Assembly: GCF_016861915.1 (NCBI RefSeq)
Contig: NZ_BOLX01000011.1
Location: 1-64,000 of the forward strand
Direction: 5' to 3'
Source: Apilactobacillus nanyangensis
GTDB taxonomy: Bacteria > Bacillota > Bacilli > Lactobacillales > Lactobacillaceae
Length of the DNA stretch: 64,000 nucleotides
The position numbers and the translations under genes are program-made. The notes beneath the pieces were generated by a model. The model saw nothing but the letters and a program-made list of their open reading frames with translations. It was not told the origin of the DNA and searched no databases. Of the stretch, positions 17,569-24,835 are shown piece by piece. How positions within the stretch are numbered: the stretch's first letter is position 1; each line of letters starts with the position of its first letter.

Positions 17569-18498
17569 ATGCAAAAAGTGCTAATAATTGTTGGACCAAC
17601 AGCGGTCGGAAAAACAAGTTTATCAATTAAGTTGGCTAAGAAATTAAATGGTGAGGTTATTTCTGGTGATTCAATGCAGGTTTACAAACACTTAGACATT
17701 GGAACGGCCAAAGTGACAAAAGAAGAATCAGAAGGAATTGTTCATCATTTAATTGATATTATTGATGTAGACAAAAGATATTCAGCGGCTGATTTTGTTG
17801 AGTCGGCTAATAAACTAATTGATGACATTCATAAAAGGGGAAAGCTTCCTATTATTGTTGGAGGTACTGGTTTTTATATCCAATCACTTGTCGATGGATT
17901 AAACCTCGGTGGTGATCATTATGATAATGAAGAATATAGAAAAGAAATGCATATGTTTGCTGAAGAAAACGGTAAGCATGCATTATGGCTCAAATTACAG
18001 AGTGTTGATGAAGTATCTGCCAAAAAGATTGGTGAAGAAAATGAACGCAGGGTAATTAGAGCTTTAGAGGTTTATCACAACACAGGTGTTAAATTCTCAG
18101 AACAAACCAATAATTCCGTCTCAATTGATCCATATATTATTGCACTTAATACCGATAGGAAGGTATTGTATGATCGCATCAATAAGCGTGTTGATATTAT
18201 GTTTAAAGATGGTTTAATCGAGGAAGCTAAATGGTTGGATCAAAAAGGTGACATTTCCTTACCTGCATATAAGGGGATTGGTTACCGAGAATTCATCAAC
18301 TATTTCCATGGCGATTTAGACCTAGATGATGTTTCTGAATTAATTAAAAAGGATTCTAGACATTATGCTAAAAGACAGCTAACTTGGTTTAGAAATAAGA
18401 TGAAAGTTAACTGGTATGACATAATATCTAACATGGAAGTTGTGAAAAACATCGAAAAAGATGTATTTAATTGGCTAAATGACAAAAAAGTGCCATAA
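17569..18498 (+). CDS. miaA: tRNA dimethylallyltransferase
   Basis: MiaA adds a dimethylallyl group to A37 of tRNAs that read UNN codons. The 309-residue protein has the P-loop GPTAVGKTSLS (residues about 8-18), the substrate motif SGDSMQVYKHLDIGTAK, GGTGFYIQSL, and the C-terminal RRQLTWFRN-type segment (KRQLTWFRNKM). ATG 17569 with GTGGGAT just upstream is preferred; an in-frame ATG 36 bases earlier adds residues without family similarity. glnR follows 77 bases downstream, as in many Firmicutes (hfq is absent here). Confidence 0.95.
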   Translation: MQKVLIIVGPTAVGKTSLSIKLAKKLNGEVISGDSMQVYKHLDIGTAKVTKEESEGIVHHLIDIIDVDKRYSAADFVESANKLIDDIHKRGKLPIIVGGTGFYIQSLVDGLNLGGDHYDNEEYRKEMHMFAEENGKHALWLKLQSVDEVSAKKIGEENERRVIRALEVYHNTGVKFSEQTNNSVSIDPYIIALNTDRKVLYDRINKRVDIMFKDGLIEEAKWLDQKGDISLPAYKGIGYREFINYFHGDLDLDDVSELIKKDSRHYAKRQLTWFRNKMKVNWYDIISNMEVVKNIEKDVFNWLNDKKVP

Positions 18499-18499
18499 T

Positions 18500-18518
18500 A
18501 TGTTAGAAGTTATTACAT
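18500..18518 (+). promoter_or_regulatory. GlnR operator upstream of glnRA
   Basis: ATGTTA-N7-TTACAT is a perfect dyad that fits the GlnR/TnrA consensus ATGTNA-N7-TNACAT. It ends six bases before the -35 box of the glnR promoter, so GlnR probably controls its own operon. This is the only box seen; two are common upstream of glnRA in other Firmicutes. Confidence 0.85.
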
Positions 18519-18524
18519 TAAATG

Positions 18525-18552
18525 TTGACATATTAAAATATAATGTTATTAT
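18525..18552 (+). promoter_or_regulatory. glnR promoter
   Basis: TTGACA (18525-18530), a 16-base spacer and TATTAT (18547-18552). A TATAAT at 18550-18555 gives a less usual 19-base spacer. Both fit transcription starting just ahead of the RBS. Confidence 0.75.
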
Positions 18553-18575
18553 AATGTTGTTAGAAGGAGTTAGAT

Positions 18576-18944
18576 ATGAAAGAAAAGGATTTAAGACGTT
18601 CGCTTTCAGTACTTCCAATCGGAACTGTTATGAAGTTAACTAGCTTGACCGCAAGACAAATTAGATATTACGAAGAACAGGGTTTGGTCTCACCTGAAAG
18701 AAATGATGGTAACCGCCGTATGTATTCTTTGAATGATATCGATGTGATTTTAGAAATCAAAGATTATTTAGACGAAGGTTTAAATATTGCTAAGATTCAA
18801 GAAATCTACAAGAAGCGTAAAGAAGATAACAAGAATAACGATACGAAGGAATTAACTGATCAAGAAGCACGTAAAATTTTATCTGATGAACTTTTGAACA
18901 TCGGTGGATTAAATTCACATGATGCTGCAAATAATTCTTTTTAA
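18576..18944 (+). CDS. glnR: MerR-family nitrogen regulator GlnR
   Basis: GlnR represses glutamine synthetase and other nitrogen genes when glutamine is plentiful, working through feedback-inhibited GlnA. The 122-residue protein has the MerR winged helix (MKLTSLTARQIRYYEEQGLV, about 20-40) and a short C-terminal sensing tail instead of a long coiled coil, as typical of GlnR and TnrA. AGAAGGAG precedes the ATG. It lies directly upstream of glnA, with a GlnR box near its promoter. Confidence 0.96.
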   Translation: MKEKDLRRSLSVLPIGTVMKLTSLTARQIRYYEEQGLVSPERNDGNRRMYSLNDIDVILEIKDYLDEGLNIAKIQEIYKKRKEDNKNNDTKELTDQEARKILSDELLNIGGLNSHDAANNSF

Positions 18945-18980
18945 CTAATTTAATGTTGAATACGTTAGGAGTAGGTGTAT

Positions 18981-20324
18981 ATGGCTACAAAGCATGATTA
19001 TTCAAAAGACGACATTCGTCGTATTGTTAAAGAAGAGGACGTAAAATTCTTACGTTTAATGTTTACTGATGTTTTAGGAACTTTAAAGAATGTTGAAGTT
19101 CCTATCAGTCAATTAGATGATTTATTAAATGACAAGATTATGTTTGATGGATCATCAATCGAAGGATTCGTAAGAATCGAAGAAAGTGACATGTATTTAC
19201 ATCCTGATTTATCAACTTGGATGATTTTTCCATGGAGTTCAGAACGCGGTAAGATTGCTCGAGTTATTTGTGAAGTTTACAAGACTGATGGAACATCATT
19301 TGAAGGTGACCCAAGAAATAACTTAATCCGTGTTCTAAAGGACATGAAGGATGCTGGATTTACATCATTTAACATTGGACCTGAACCTGAATTCTTCCTA
19401 TTCAAGATGGACGAAGATGGTAAACCAACTGTTAAATTAAATGACGAAGGTAGCTACTTTGATATGGCACCACTTGATTTAGGTGGTAACTGTCGTCGTG
19501 AAATCGTTCTAACTTTGGAAGAAATGGGCTTTGACGTTGAAGCAGCTCACCATGAAGTTGCTCCTGGCCAACATGAAATTGATTTCGAATATGCAGATGC
19601 TCTAAACGCTGCAGACAATATTCAAACATTTAAATTAGTTGTTAAAACAATCGCAAGAAAATACGGACTATACGCTACATTTATGCCAAAACCACTAAGT
19701 GGTATTAATGGTTCAGGAATGCATTTAAACATGTCATTATTTGACGAAACAGGTGATGTATTCTACGACGAAAATGGTGAATTGAAGTTATCAGAAACTG
19801 CTTACCATTTCTTAGGTGGTTTAATCAAACATGCTAAGAGTTACACTGCAATTTGTAACCCATTAGTAAATTCATACAAACGTCTTGTTCCTGGATATGA
19901 AGCACCGGTTTACGTTGCTTGGTCTGGTTCAAACAGATCTCCACTTATCCGAGTACCAAATGCTCGTGGACAAGCTACACGTCTTGAATTAAGAAGTGCT
20001 GATGCTTCAGCAAACCCATACCTAGCAATTGCTTCTGTTCTAGAAGCTGGTCTAGATGGTTTGAAAAACGGTATCGTACCTCCTAAGAGTGTTGACCGTA
20101 ACATCTACAGAATGGATGCTCAAGAAAGAAAAGAAAACGAAATTGTTAACTTACCAGATGACTTACTAGATGCTCTAGAAGAATTATCTGCTGATGAAAC
20201 AATGAAACATGCATTAGGTTCAAAGATCTTCAACAGTTACTTAGCCGCTAAGCATTTAGAATACGATGCTTATCGTGCTCAAGTTTCTGATTGGGAACGT
20301 AACCAATACATGGAAAAATACTAA
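18981..20324 (+). CDS. glnA: Glutamine synthetase type I
   Basis: GlnA condenses glutamate and ammonia with ATP, and in Firmicutes its inhibited form acts on GlnR. The 447-residue protein has the Gram-positive GSI-alpha length. Motifs seen are [16 protein letters not shown] near the N-terminus, [21 protein letters not shown] and the [10 protein letters not shown] region. It lacks the extra segment and adenylylated Tyr of the enteric enzyme. ATG 18981 is preferred over an in-frame GTG six bases upstream because AGGAG is nine bases from the ATG. The glnRA operon ends at a strong terminator. Confidence 0.97.
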   Translation: MATKHDYSKDDIRRIVKEEDVKFLRLMFTDVLGTLKNVEVPISQLDDLLNDKIMFDGSSIEGFVRIEESDMYLHPDLSTWMIFPWSSERGKIARVICEVYKTDGTSFEGDPRNNLIRVLKDMKDAGFTSFNIGPEPEFFLFKMDEDGKPTVKLNDEGSYFDMAPLDLGGNCRREIVLTLEEMGFDVEAAHHEVAPGQHEIDFEYADALNAADNIQTFKLVVKTIARKYGLYATFMPKPLSGINGSGMHLNMSLFDETGDVFYDENGELKLSETAYHFLGGLIKHAKSYTAICNPLVNSYKRLVPGYEAPVYVAWSGSNRSPLIRVPNARGQATRLELRSADASANPYLAIASVLEAGLDGLKNGIVPPKSVDRNIYRMDAQERKENEIVNLPDDLLDALEELSADETMKHALGSKIFNSYLAAKHLEYDAYRAQVSDWERNQYMEKY

Positions 20325-20338
20325 TAAACCTTAGAAGA

Positions 20339-20366
20339 AGAGTCGGCTTATTGCCGGCTCTTTTTT
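20339..20366 (+). terminator. Intrinsic terminator after glnA
   Basis: AGAGTCGGC pairs with GCCGGCTCT around TTATT, followed by six Ts. Confidence 0.92.
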
Positions 20367-20416
20367 ATTTTTCAAACGTTTGTCATAATGATAAAATAGA
20401 TTGTGAGGTGTTTAGA

Positions 20417-20929
20417 TTGCTAAAATTTGACGAAATGATTCAACAAGCTGTTGCCAAGTTCAATAACATGGGGCAAAAGCAACAATTGCTCTTAAACGGC
20501 AATAATAAGCAACAAAAGCTATTTATCCAATTGGATTTATCTTTGGCTAAATTAGCAGAGGATTCAAAGCGTTTCTCTGTATACAAAAAAGATCAAGAAA
20601 ATATTGATGTAAAAAACTATAAGGAAATGATTACTAAAGACGTTGCCAACGTAATGAAGCATTACTTGTTGTTTGCTAGCGTTCATAACTGGTTAGATGT
20701 AATCGTTATTGATGAAGAAGATTATAACAAAATCACAAGCATTGATGCCGATCGTGACTTTAATCAAGTATATTTATCAATTAAACGAATGATGTTTAAC
20801 GGTTTTTATAATCATTCTAAAAAAGATTTCCAATTTTCCTGGAAAATGTTCCTAAAATTTGGTATAGTAGACCTTGGCGTTGATGATAAATCATTGTCAG
20901 CTCAATTTAGTGAAATTAATTCATTATAA
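20417..20929 (+). CDS. Probable degenerate dimeric-dUTPase-like (all-alpha NTP-PPase) protein
   Basis: The 170-residue all-helical protein starts at TTG with GAGGTG six bases upstream. By eye it follows dimeric dUTPases: LFIQLDLSLAKLAEDSKRF matches the ELGELANExR-F helix, KDVANVMKHYLLFAS matches the EEYVDALHFVLS helix, and QVYLSIKRMM and WKMFLKFG match the later helices. The metal-binding Glu and Asp residues of these motifs are mostly replaced by Ser, Lys, Ala or Asn, so it may be inactive. This is a remote similarity judged from memory. It could instead be an unrelated helical protein. It is a single gene between glnA and tRNA-Arg. Confidence 0.45.
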   Translation: MLKFDEMIQQAVAKFNNMGQKQQLLLNGNNKQQKLFIQLDLSLAKLAEDSKRFSVYKKDQENIDVKNYKEMITKDVANVMKHYLLFASVHNWLDVIVIDEEDYNKITSIDADRDFNQVYLSIKRMMFNGFYNHSKKDFQFSWKMFLKFGIVDLGVDDKSLSAQFSEINSL

Positions 20930-20955
20930 AATTTTTAATTGATTTAAAAATGATA

Positions 20956-20984
20956 TTGACACCATGTCGATTATTCGATATAAT
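20956..20984 (+). promoter_or_regulatory. tRNA-Arg promoter
   Basis: TTGACA (20956-20961), a 17-base spacer and TATAAT (20979-20984): a full consensus sigma-A promoter about 20 bases before the tRNA. Confidence 0.9.
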
Positions 20985-21004
20985 GTTTTTTGTTGAGTTT
21001 TGAT

Positions 21005-21078
21005 GTCGCGATAGCTCAGCTGGATAGAGCAACGGTCTTCTAAACCGTAGGTCGAGAGTTCGAATCTCTCTCGCGACA
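21005..21078 (+). tRNA. tRNA-Arg (anticodon TCT)
   Basis: The acceptor stem GTCGCGA pairs with TCGCGAC. The D arm contains AGCTCAG-TGGATAGAGC. The anticodon stem ACGGT/ACCGT holds the loop CTTCTAA with anticodon TCT (reads AGA and AGG), and the T arm contains GGTTCGAAT-type AGTTCGAATCT. The discriminator base is A21078 and CCA is not encoded. AGA is a frequent Arg codon in the genes of this window. Confidence 0.95.
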
Positions 21079-21094
21079 TTTGAATAAATTGTTG

Positions 21095-21124
21095 AAGCAT
21101 ATCACTTATGATATGCTTTTTTTC
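21095..21124 (+). terminator. Intrinsic terminator after tRNA-Arg
   Basis: AGCATATCA pairs perfectly with TGATATGCT around CTTA, followed by a run of Ts. Confidence 0.92.
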
Positions 21125-21153
21125 TTGACTAAATTATTCAAAATATGTATACT
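21125..21153 (+). promoter_or_regulatory. rplU operon promoter
   Basis: TTGACT (21125-21130), a 17-base spacer and TATACT (21148-21153). It starts directly after the tRNA-Arg terminator and gives a leader of about 110 bases. Confidence 0.85.
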
Positions 21154-21169
21154 TACTTTGTTGTATTTG

Positions 21170-21262
21170 TGGACTTTCACAGCTACAACCGCACGGACTG
21201 AGTATTAAGTCTTCTTATTGAAGCGCTTATGTTCGGCGAGTCTAAGCATATTATTCAAGGAG
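21170..21262 (+). ncRNA. L21 ribosomal protein leader
   Basis: The transcribed leader between the promoter and the rplU RBS contains ACAGCTACAACCGCACGGAC and, near its end, TTCGGCGAGTC. These resemble the conserved parts of the L21 leader found upstream of rplU in Firmicutes, where L21 is thought to limit its own synthesis. The boundaries are approximate and the match is from memory. Confidence 0.65.
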
Positions 21263-21271
21263 GTGCACATT

Positions 21272-21580
21272 ATGTACGCAATTATCGTAACAGGCGGAAA
21301 GCAATACAAAGTTGCTGAAGGTGAAGCAATCTACGTTGAAAAGCTAAACGCAAACGAAGGTGAAAAGGTTACTTTTGATCAAGTAGTTTTCGTTGGTGGT
21401 GACTCAGCTAAGGTTGGTACTCCACTTGTAGACGGTGCTTCAGTTGAAGGTACTGTTGAAAAGCAAGGCCGTGGTAAGAAGATTACTATTCTTCGTTACA
21501 AGCCTAAGAAGGGTTCTCGTTCTAAGAAGGGTCATAGACAACCATACACTAAGGTTATGATTGACTCAATCAAGGCTTAA
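21272..21580 (+). CDS. rplU: 50S ribosomal protein L21
   Basis: A 102-residue L21 starting [20 protein letters not shown], with the C-terminal [21 protein letters not shown] signature that contacts 23S rRNA. AAGGAGGTG precedes the ATG; the frame is open upstream, but that part lies in the leader. It heads the conserved rplU-prp-rpmA operon. Confidence 0.98.
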   Translation: MYAIIVTGGKQYKVAEGEAIYVEKLNANEGEKVTFDQVVFVGGDSAKVGTPLVDGASVEGTVEKQGRGKKITILRYKPKKGSRSKKGHRQPYTKVMIDSIKA

Positions 21581-21594
21581 TTAGAGGATTAAAA

Positions 21595-21939
21595 ATGATA
21601 TTAGCAAATATTATTCATGATAAGCAAAGTGATCGAATTACTAGTTTTAGTTTATCCGGTCATGCTGATTCAGGTGAGTATGGTAAGGACATTGTATGTG
21701 CTGCGGTTTCTGTTTTATCCATTTCTACTGTAAATGGGTTGACCGAAGTTGCTAACCTAGAACCTAAAGTTGTCAGTGATGACATCGAAGGTGGTTTTAT
21801 GGAAGTTACAGTTCCTAAAGCTAATTCTTCCGAAGATGAAATTGCCGCTCAAGCAATTTTATCAACATTCCAAAACGGAATGCGGGATATTTCTCAAAGT
21901 TATGCTGATTATATTAAATTAGATATTACAATAGATTAA
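21595..21939 (+). CDS. prp: Ribosomal-processing cysteine protease Prp
   Basis: Prp removes the N-terminal extension of L27 in Firmicutes. The 114-residue protein has the catalytic His in SLSGHADSGEYG (about residue 22) and the catalytic Cys in DIVCAAVSVLSIS (about residue 34). It sits between rplU and rpmA, where it is found throughout the phylum. L27 encoded downstream carries the expected cleavable leader, so the pair should be functional. Confidence 0.95.
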   Translation: MILANIIHDKQSDRITSFSLSGHADSGEYGKDIVCAAVSVLSISTVNGLTEVANLEPKVVSDDIEGGFMEVTVPKANSSEDEIAAQAILSTFQNGMRDISQSYADYIKLDITID

Positions 21940-21960
21940 ATTGTACGGAGGTGTAATCCA

Positions 21961-22257
21961 ATGTTAGAAATGAATTTACAATTCTTCTCTCACCATAAAG
22001 GGGGAGGTTCAACAGCCAACGGTCGTGACTCTGCAGGTCGTCGTCTAGGTACAAAGGCTGCTGATGGATCAAAAGTTACTACTGGTTCAATCATTTACCG
22101 TCAACGTGGTACTCACATTTACCCAGGTAAAAACGTTAAGCGTGCCGGTGATGATACTTTATTTGCTTTAGTTGATGGTGTTGTACGTTTCGAACGTATG
22201 GGCCGCAGCAAGCGCCAAGTTTCAGTATACCCAGTATCTGAAGCAGTTGCTAAGTAA
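21961..22257 (+). CDS. rpmA: 50S ribosomal protein L27
   Basis: The 98-residue L27 has the Firmicutes N-terminal extension MLEMNLQFF followed by SHHKGGGST. In S. aureus, Prp cuts after the FF pair, so the mature protein here would begin at Ser10 with its tail reaching the peptidyl-transferase centre. The extension and the adjacent prp gene belong together. GGAGGTG precedes the ATG. Confidence 0.98.
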   Translation: MLEMNLQFFSHHKGGGSTANGRDSAGRRLGTKAADGSKVTTGSIIYRQRGTHIYPGKNVKRAGDDTLFALVDGVVRFERMGRSKRQVSVYPVSEAVAK

Positions 22258-22275
22258 TTAGTGAATAATGTAGAA

Positions 22276-22304
22276 AAAGCCTGATTTATTTTCAGGCTTT
22301 TTTT
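22276..22304 (+). terminator. Intrinsic terminator after rpmA
   Basis: AAAGCCTGA pairs with TCAGGCTTT around TTTATT, followed by further Ts. Confidence 0.9.
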
Positions 22305-22336
22305 ATTACCAAAGACTTATTTAAATAAAGCTAACA

Positions 22337-22345
22337 TGATACAAT
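22337..22345 (+). promoter_or_regulatory. Extended -10 of the efp promoter
   Basis: TGATACAAT is an extended -10 element; the matching -35 (TTATTT, 22317-22322) is weak. Transcription would start near 22352. Confidence 0.55.
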
Positions 22346-22359
22346 GGTAGTAACGATTA

Positions 22360-22371
22360 CGATTGCAATCG
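22360..22371. repeat. 12-bp perfect palindrome in the efp leader
   Basis: CGATTGCAATCG is a perfect palindrome about ten bases after the predicted efp start. It might be an operator or a leader element. No known factor is recognised. Confidence 0.45.
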
Positions 22372-22429
22372 ATGCACTAACATTGCTATCATATAAAACA
22401 TATTAGTAATACTAGGAGGAGTTTTAATC

Positions 22430-22993
22430 ATGGCAACAATTTCAACTGCCCAATTTAAAACAGGATTAACTATTGAAGTAGATAACGCAATTTGGCGTAT
22501 CATCAACTTCCAACACGTAAAGCCAGGTAAGGGTGGTGCGTTCGTACGTACTAAACTTAAGAACCTAAGAACAGGTGCTGTTCAAGACAAGACTTTCCGT
22601 GCCGGTGCTAAGATGGAACAAGCACAAATTGACACTAGAAACATGCAATACCTATACGAAGATGGTGCAGGTTACGTATTCATGGATATGGATTCATACG
22701 AACAAATTACTGTACCTGGTGACAAGATCAAGGATGCTTTAAATTACTTACAAGAAAACATGGACGTAAGTATCGTTCAATACGAAAACGAAGTTATCGG
22801 TATCGAAGTACCAAACACTGTTACTCTAGAAGTTGCAGAAACTGAACCAAGTATCAAAGGTAACACTGCTTCAGGTGGAAGCAAGCCAGCTACTATGACT
22901 ACTGGTTTAATTGTACAAGTACCATTCTTTGTTAACGCTGGTGACAAGCTAGTTATTAACACCAATGATGCAACATACATCTCAAGAGCTTAA
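22430..22993 (+). CDS. efp: Elongation factor P
   Basis: EF-P relieves ribosomes stalled at proline runs. The 187-residue protein has the three beta-barrel domains of the family. The tip of domain I reads VKPGKGGAF with Lys34, the residue modified in other bacteria. No lysine-modifying enzyme gene (epmA-like) lies nearby. TAGGAGG precedes the ATG. A separate promoter and a palindrome lie upstream. Confidence 0.97.
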   Translation: MATISTAQFKTGLTIEVDNAIWRIINFQHVKPGKGGAFVRTKLKNLRTGAVQDKTFRAGAKMEQAQIDTRNMQYLYEDGAGYVFMDMDSYEQITVPGDKIKDALNYLQENMDVSIVQYENEVIGIEVPNTVTLEVAETEPSIKGNTASGGSKPATMTTGLIVQVPFFVNAGDKLVINTNDATYISRA

Positions 22994-23038
22994 TTAATAA
23001 ATAATTGATGCTTTTATTTTGATTGGAGGGTAATTTTT

Positions 23039-23476
23039 ATGGCAGAACAAACAAATATTTCCTTACCAAAGGCTAGTTCAAAGTTTGGGGATATTCAAAT
23101 CTCACCAAACGTATTGGAAGTAATCGCAAGTATTGCCTCTGTCCAAGTAAAGGGCGTAAAGCGCATGCGTGGATCATTGGCAACAAGTGTTAATGAACTA
23201 TTCGGTCGTAAAGAAATGGGTAAGGGCATTAGACTTAATTTTAAAGATGAAAAATTAATCGTTGATGTTTACGTATATCTAAATTACGGGGTTTCTGTTC
23301 CTAAAGTTGCTCTAGAAATTCAAGAACAAGTAAAACAACAACTTCTATTTATGACTGAACTTGATTTAGGTGAAGTTAATGTTCATGTAGAAGGTGTCGT
23401 TCATGAAAAACAAGATAAAAGAGCTAATTCAAAAAGTTTATTAAACGGCAATAGTAGCGATAAGGGTGAAAAATAG
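23039..23476 (+). CDS. yqhY: Asp23/Gls24 family envelope stress protein (YqhY-like)
   Basis: The 145-residue protein has the Asp23/Gls24 fold: ISPNVLEVIASIASVQVKGVKRM, then VDVYVYLNYGVSVPKVALEIQEQVK and a VNVHVEGVVHE segment. In B. subtilis the homolog YqhY lies upstream of nusB and is linked to the fatty-acid enzyme ACCase. Here the accBC genes usually next to it are absent. It is followed directly by nusB with a one-base overlap. A Ser/Lys/Asn-rich C-terminal tail is variable in the family. Confidence 0.9.
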   Translation: MAEQTNISLPKASSKFGDIQISPNVLEVIASIASVQVKGVKRMRGSLATSVNELFGRKEMGKGIRLNFKDEKLIVDVYVYLNYGVSVPKVALEIQEQVKQQLLFMTELDLGEVNVHVEGVVHEKQDKRANSKSLLNGNSSDKGEK

Positions 23477-23877
23477 TGGAATTTACTAGACATAAAATAA
23501 GAGAGTATGCATTTCAAACATTGTTTGCTATCAATGCAAATGATACAACCGATAAAGAACTATTTTTTCATGCTATCTCAAGAACCGATGAAGAAACAGA
23601 AATTCCATCATACTACAACACTTTAGTAGATGGAGTTATCGAAAATAAGGATAGCTTAGACGATAGTATAATCTCATATCTTGTTTCCGGTTGGTCCATT
23701 AACAGAATTGCTAAGACTGATCTTGCAATTCTAAGACTTGCGTTTTTTGAAATTAAATACGTTGACGATGTGCCTACAAAGGTAGCAATCAATGAAGCGT
23801 TGGAATTAACAAAGAAATACAGTGATGATCACTCAAGAAAATTTGTTAATGGAGTTTTATCAAACACAATTGCTTAA
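23476..23877 (+). CDS. nusB: Transcription antitermination factor NusB
   Basis: NusB with NusE (S10) binds boxA RNA and supports rRNA antitermination. The 133-residue helical protein starts at GTG, overlapping the yqhY stop by one base: MEFTRHKIREYAFQTLFAIN, then SWSINRIAKTDLAILRLAFFEI and VAINEALELTKKYSDDHSRKFVNGVL, the conserved C-terminal signature. A terminator follows. Confidence 0.96.
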   Translation: MEFTRHKIREYAFQTLFAINANDTTDKELFFHAISRTDEETEIPSYYNTLVDGVIENKDSLDDSIISYLVSGWSINRIAKTDLAILRLAFFEIKYVDDVPTKVAINEALELTKKYSDDHSRKFVNGVLSNTIA

Positions 23878-23883
23878 GAAAAA

Positions 23884-23913
23884 TGATTCGCGTAAAAGCG
23901 AGTCTTTTTTTAT
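23884..23913 (+). terminator. Intrinsic terminator after nusB
   Basis: GATTCGC pairs with GCGAGTC (one G-U pair) around GTAAAA, followed by seven Ts. Confidence 0.85.
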
Positions 23914-23977
23914 TACATAAACATTTTTTTATATGCTAAAATAAAAGAGAATTAAATAATCCTTTGGAGGTTTTACG

Positions 23978-24835
23978 ATGAGCAATATTATTGATGGAAG
24001 ATCTTTAGCAAAGAAAGTTAATCAAGAGACTGCAGATATGGTCTCAGAATTAAACGAACAAGGTAAGAACCCTTGTCTAGCTGTGATTATCGTCGGGGAT
24101 GATCAAGCTAGCCACCGCTATGTGAGAAGCAAGCATAAGAAAGCTCAACAATTAGGAATTAAGTCAATCGTTAAGGCTCTTCCTGCAGAAACCACTGAAG
24201 ACGAATTATTGAACATATTGAACGACTATAATCATGACGATGACATTGATGCAATTTTGATTCAATCACCACTACCAAAACACATCAACGAAAAATACGT
24301 TATGAGTCAAATTAACTCAGATAAAGACGTGGATGGATTCCAAGTGATTAATTCTGGTAAGTTATTCTTAAACGAACAAAGTAATTATCCTGTGGCATGT
24401 ACACCAAAGGGTGTTATGACTATGTTTGAAGAATATGGTATTGATTTAAAAGGTAAAAAAGCAGTTGTAATTGGTAGAAGTACCATCGTCGGTAGACCAA
24501 TGGCAGCTTTATTAATCAATGCTGGTGCAGAAGTAACAGTGTTAAATCATTATGCAAATATTAAAGAATACACATTAGACGCCGATATTATCGTATCTGC
24601 TACTGGTAAGGTTAATACAGTAACAGAAAGTGATGTAAAAGATGGCGTAGTTGTAATTGACGTTGGTCAAAACGTGAATGATGAAGGTAAATTAGTTGGA
24701 GACGTTGATTATGATGGTATTGCTAAGAAAGCCTCATACATAACTCCTGTACCAGGTGGTGTTGGTCCAATGACCATCGCTACATTGATGAGACAAACCG
24801 TAGAACTATCAAAGTGGAGTGATATTAATGGGTAA
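23978..24835 (+). CDS. folD: Bifunctional methylene-THF dehydrogenase / methenyl-THF cyclohydrolase
   Basis: FolD interconverts 5,10-methylene-THF and 10-formyl-THF. The 285-residue protein has the catalytic Tyr-Lys region YVRSKHKKAQQLG, the DVDGFQVINSGKL loop, TPKGVM, the Rossmann motif GRSTIVGRPMAALL and the C-terminal TPVPGGVGPMTIATLM. The segment after the second Rossmann strand, usually C-H-S-R-T and binding the NADP phosphate, reads L-N-H-Y-A here. GGAGG precedes the ATG. Its 3' end overlaps xseA by eight bases. Confidence 0.95.
   Translation: MSNIIDGRSLAKKVNQETADMVSELNEQGKNPCLAVIIVGDDQASHRYVRSKHKKAQQLGIKSIVKALPAETTEDELLNILNDYNHDDDIDAILIQSPLPKHINEKYVMSQINSDKDVDGFQVINSGKLFLNEQSNYPVACTPKGVMTMFEEYGIDLKGKKAVVIGRSTIVGRPMAALLINAGAEVTVLNHYANIKEYTLDADIIVSATGKVNTVTESDVKDGVVVIDVGQNVNDEGKLVGDVDYDGIAKKASYITPVPGGVGPMTIATLMRQTVELSKWSDING

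Noticed and set aside
18539-18544. TATAAT close to the glnR -35 box.
   Set aside because: Only eight bases after TTGACA, so it cannot act as its -10.
20373-20382. CAAACGTTTG palindrome after the glnA terminator, considered as a CcpA (cre) site.
   Set aside because: It lacks the outer TG and CA of the cre consensus; a ten-base palindrome alone is weak evidence.
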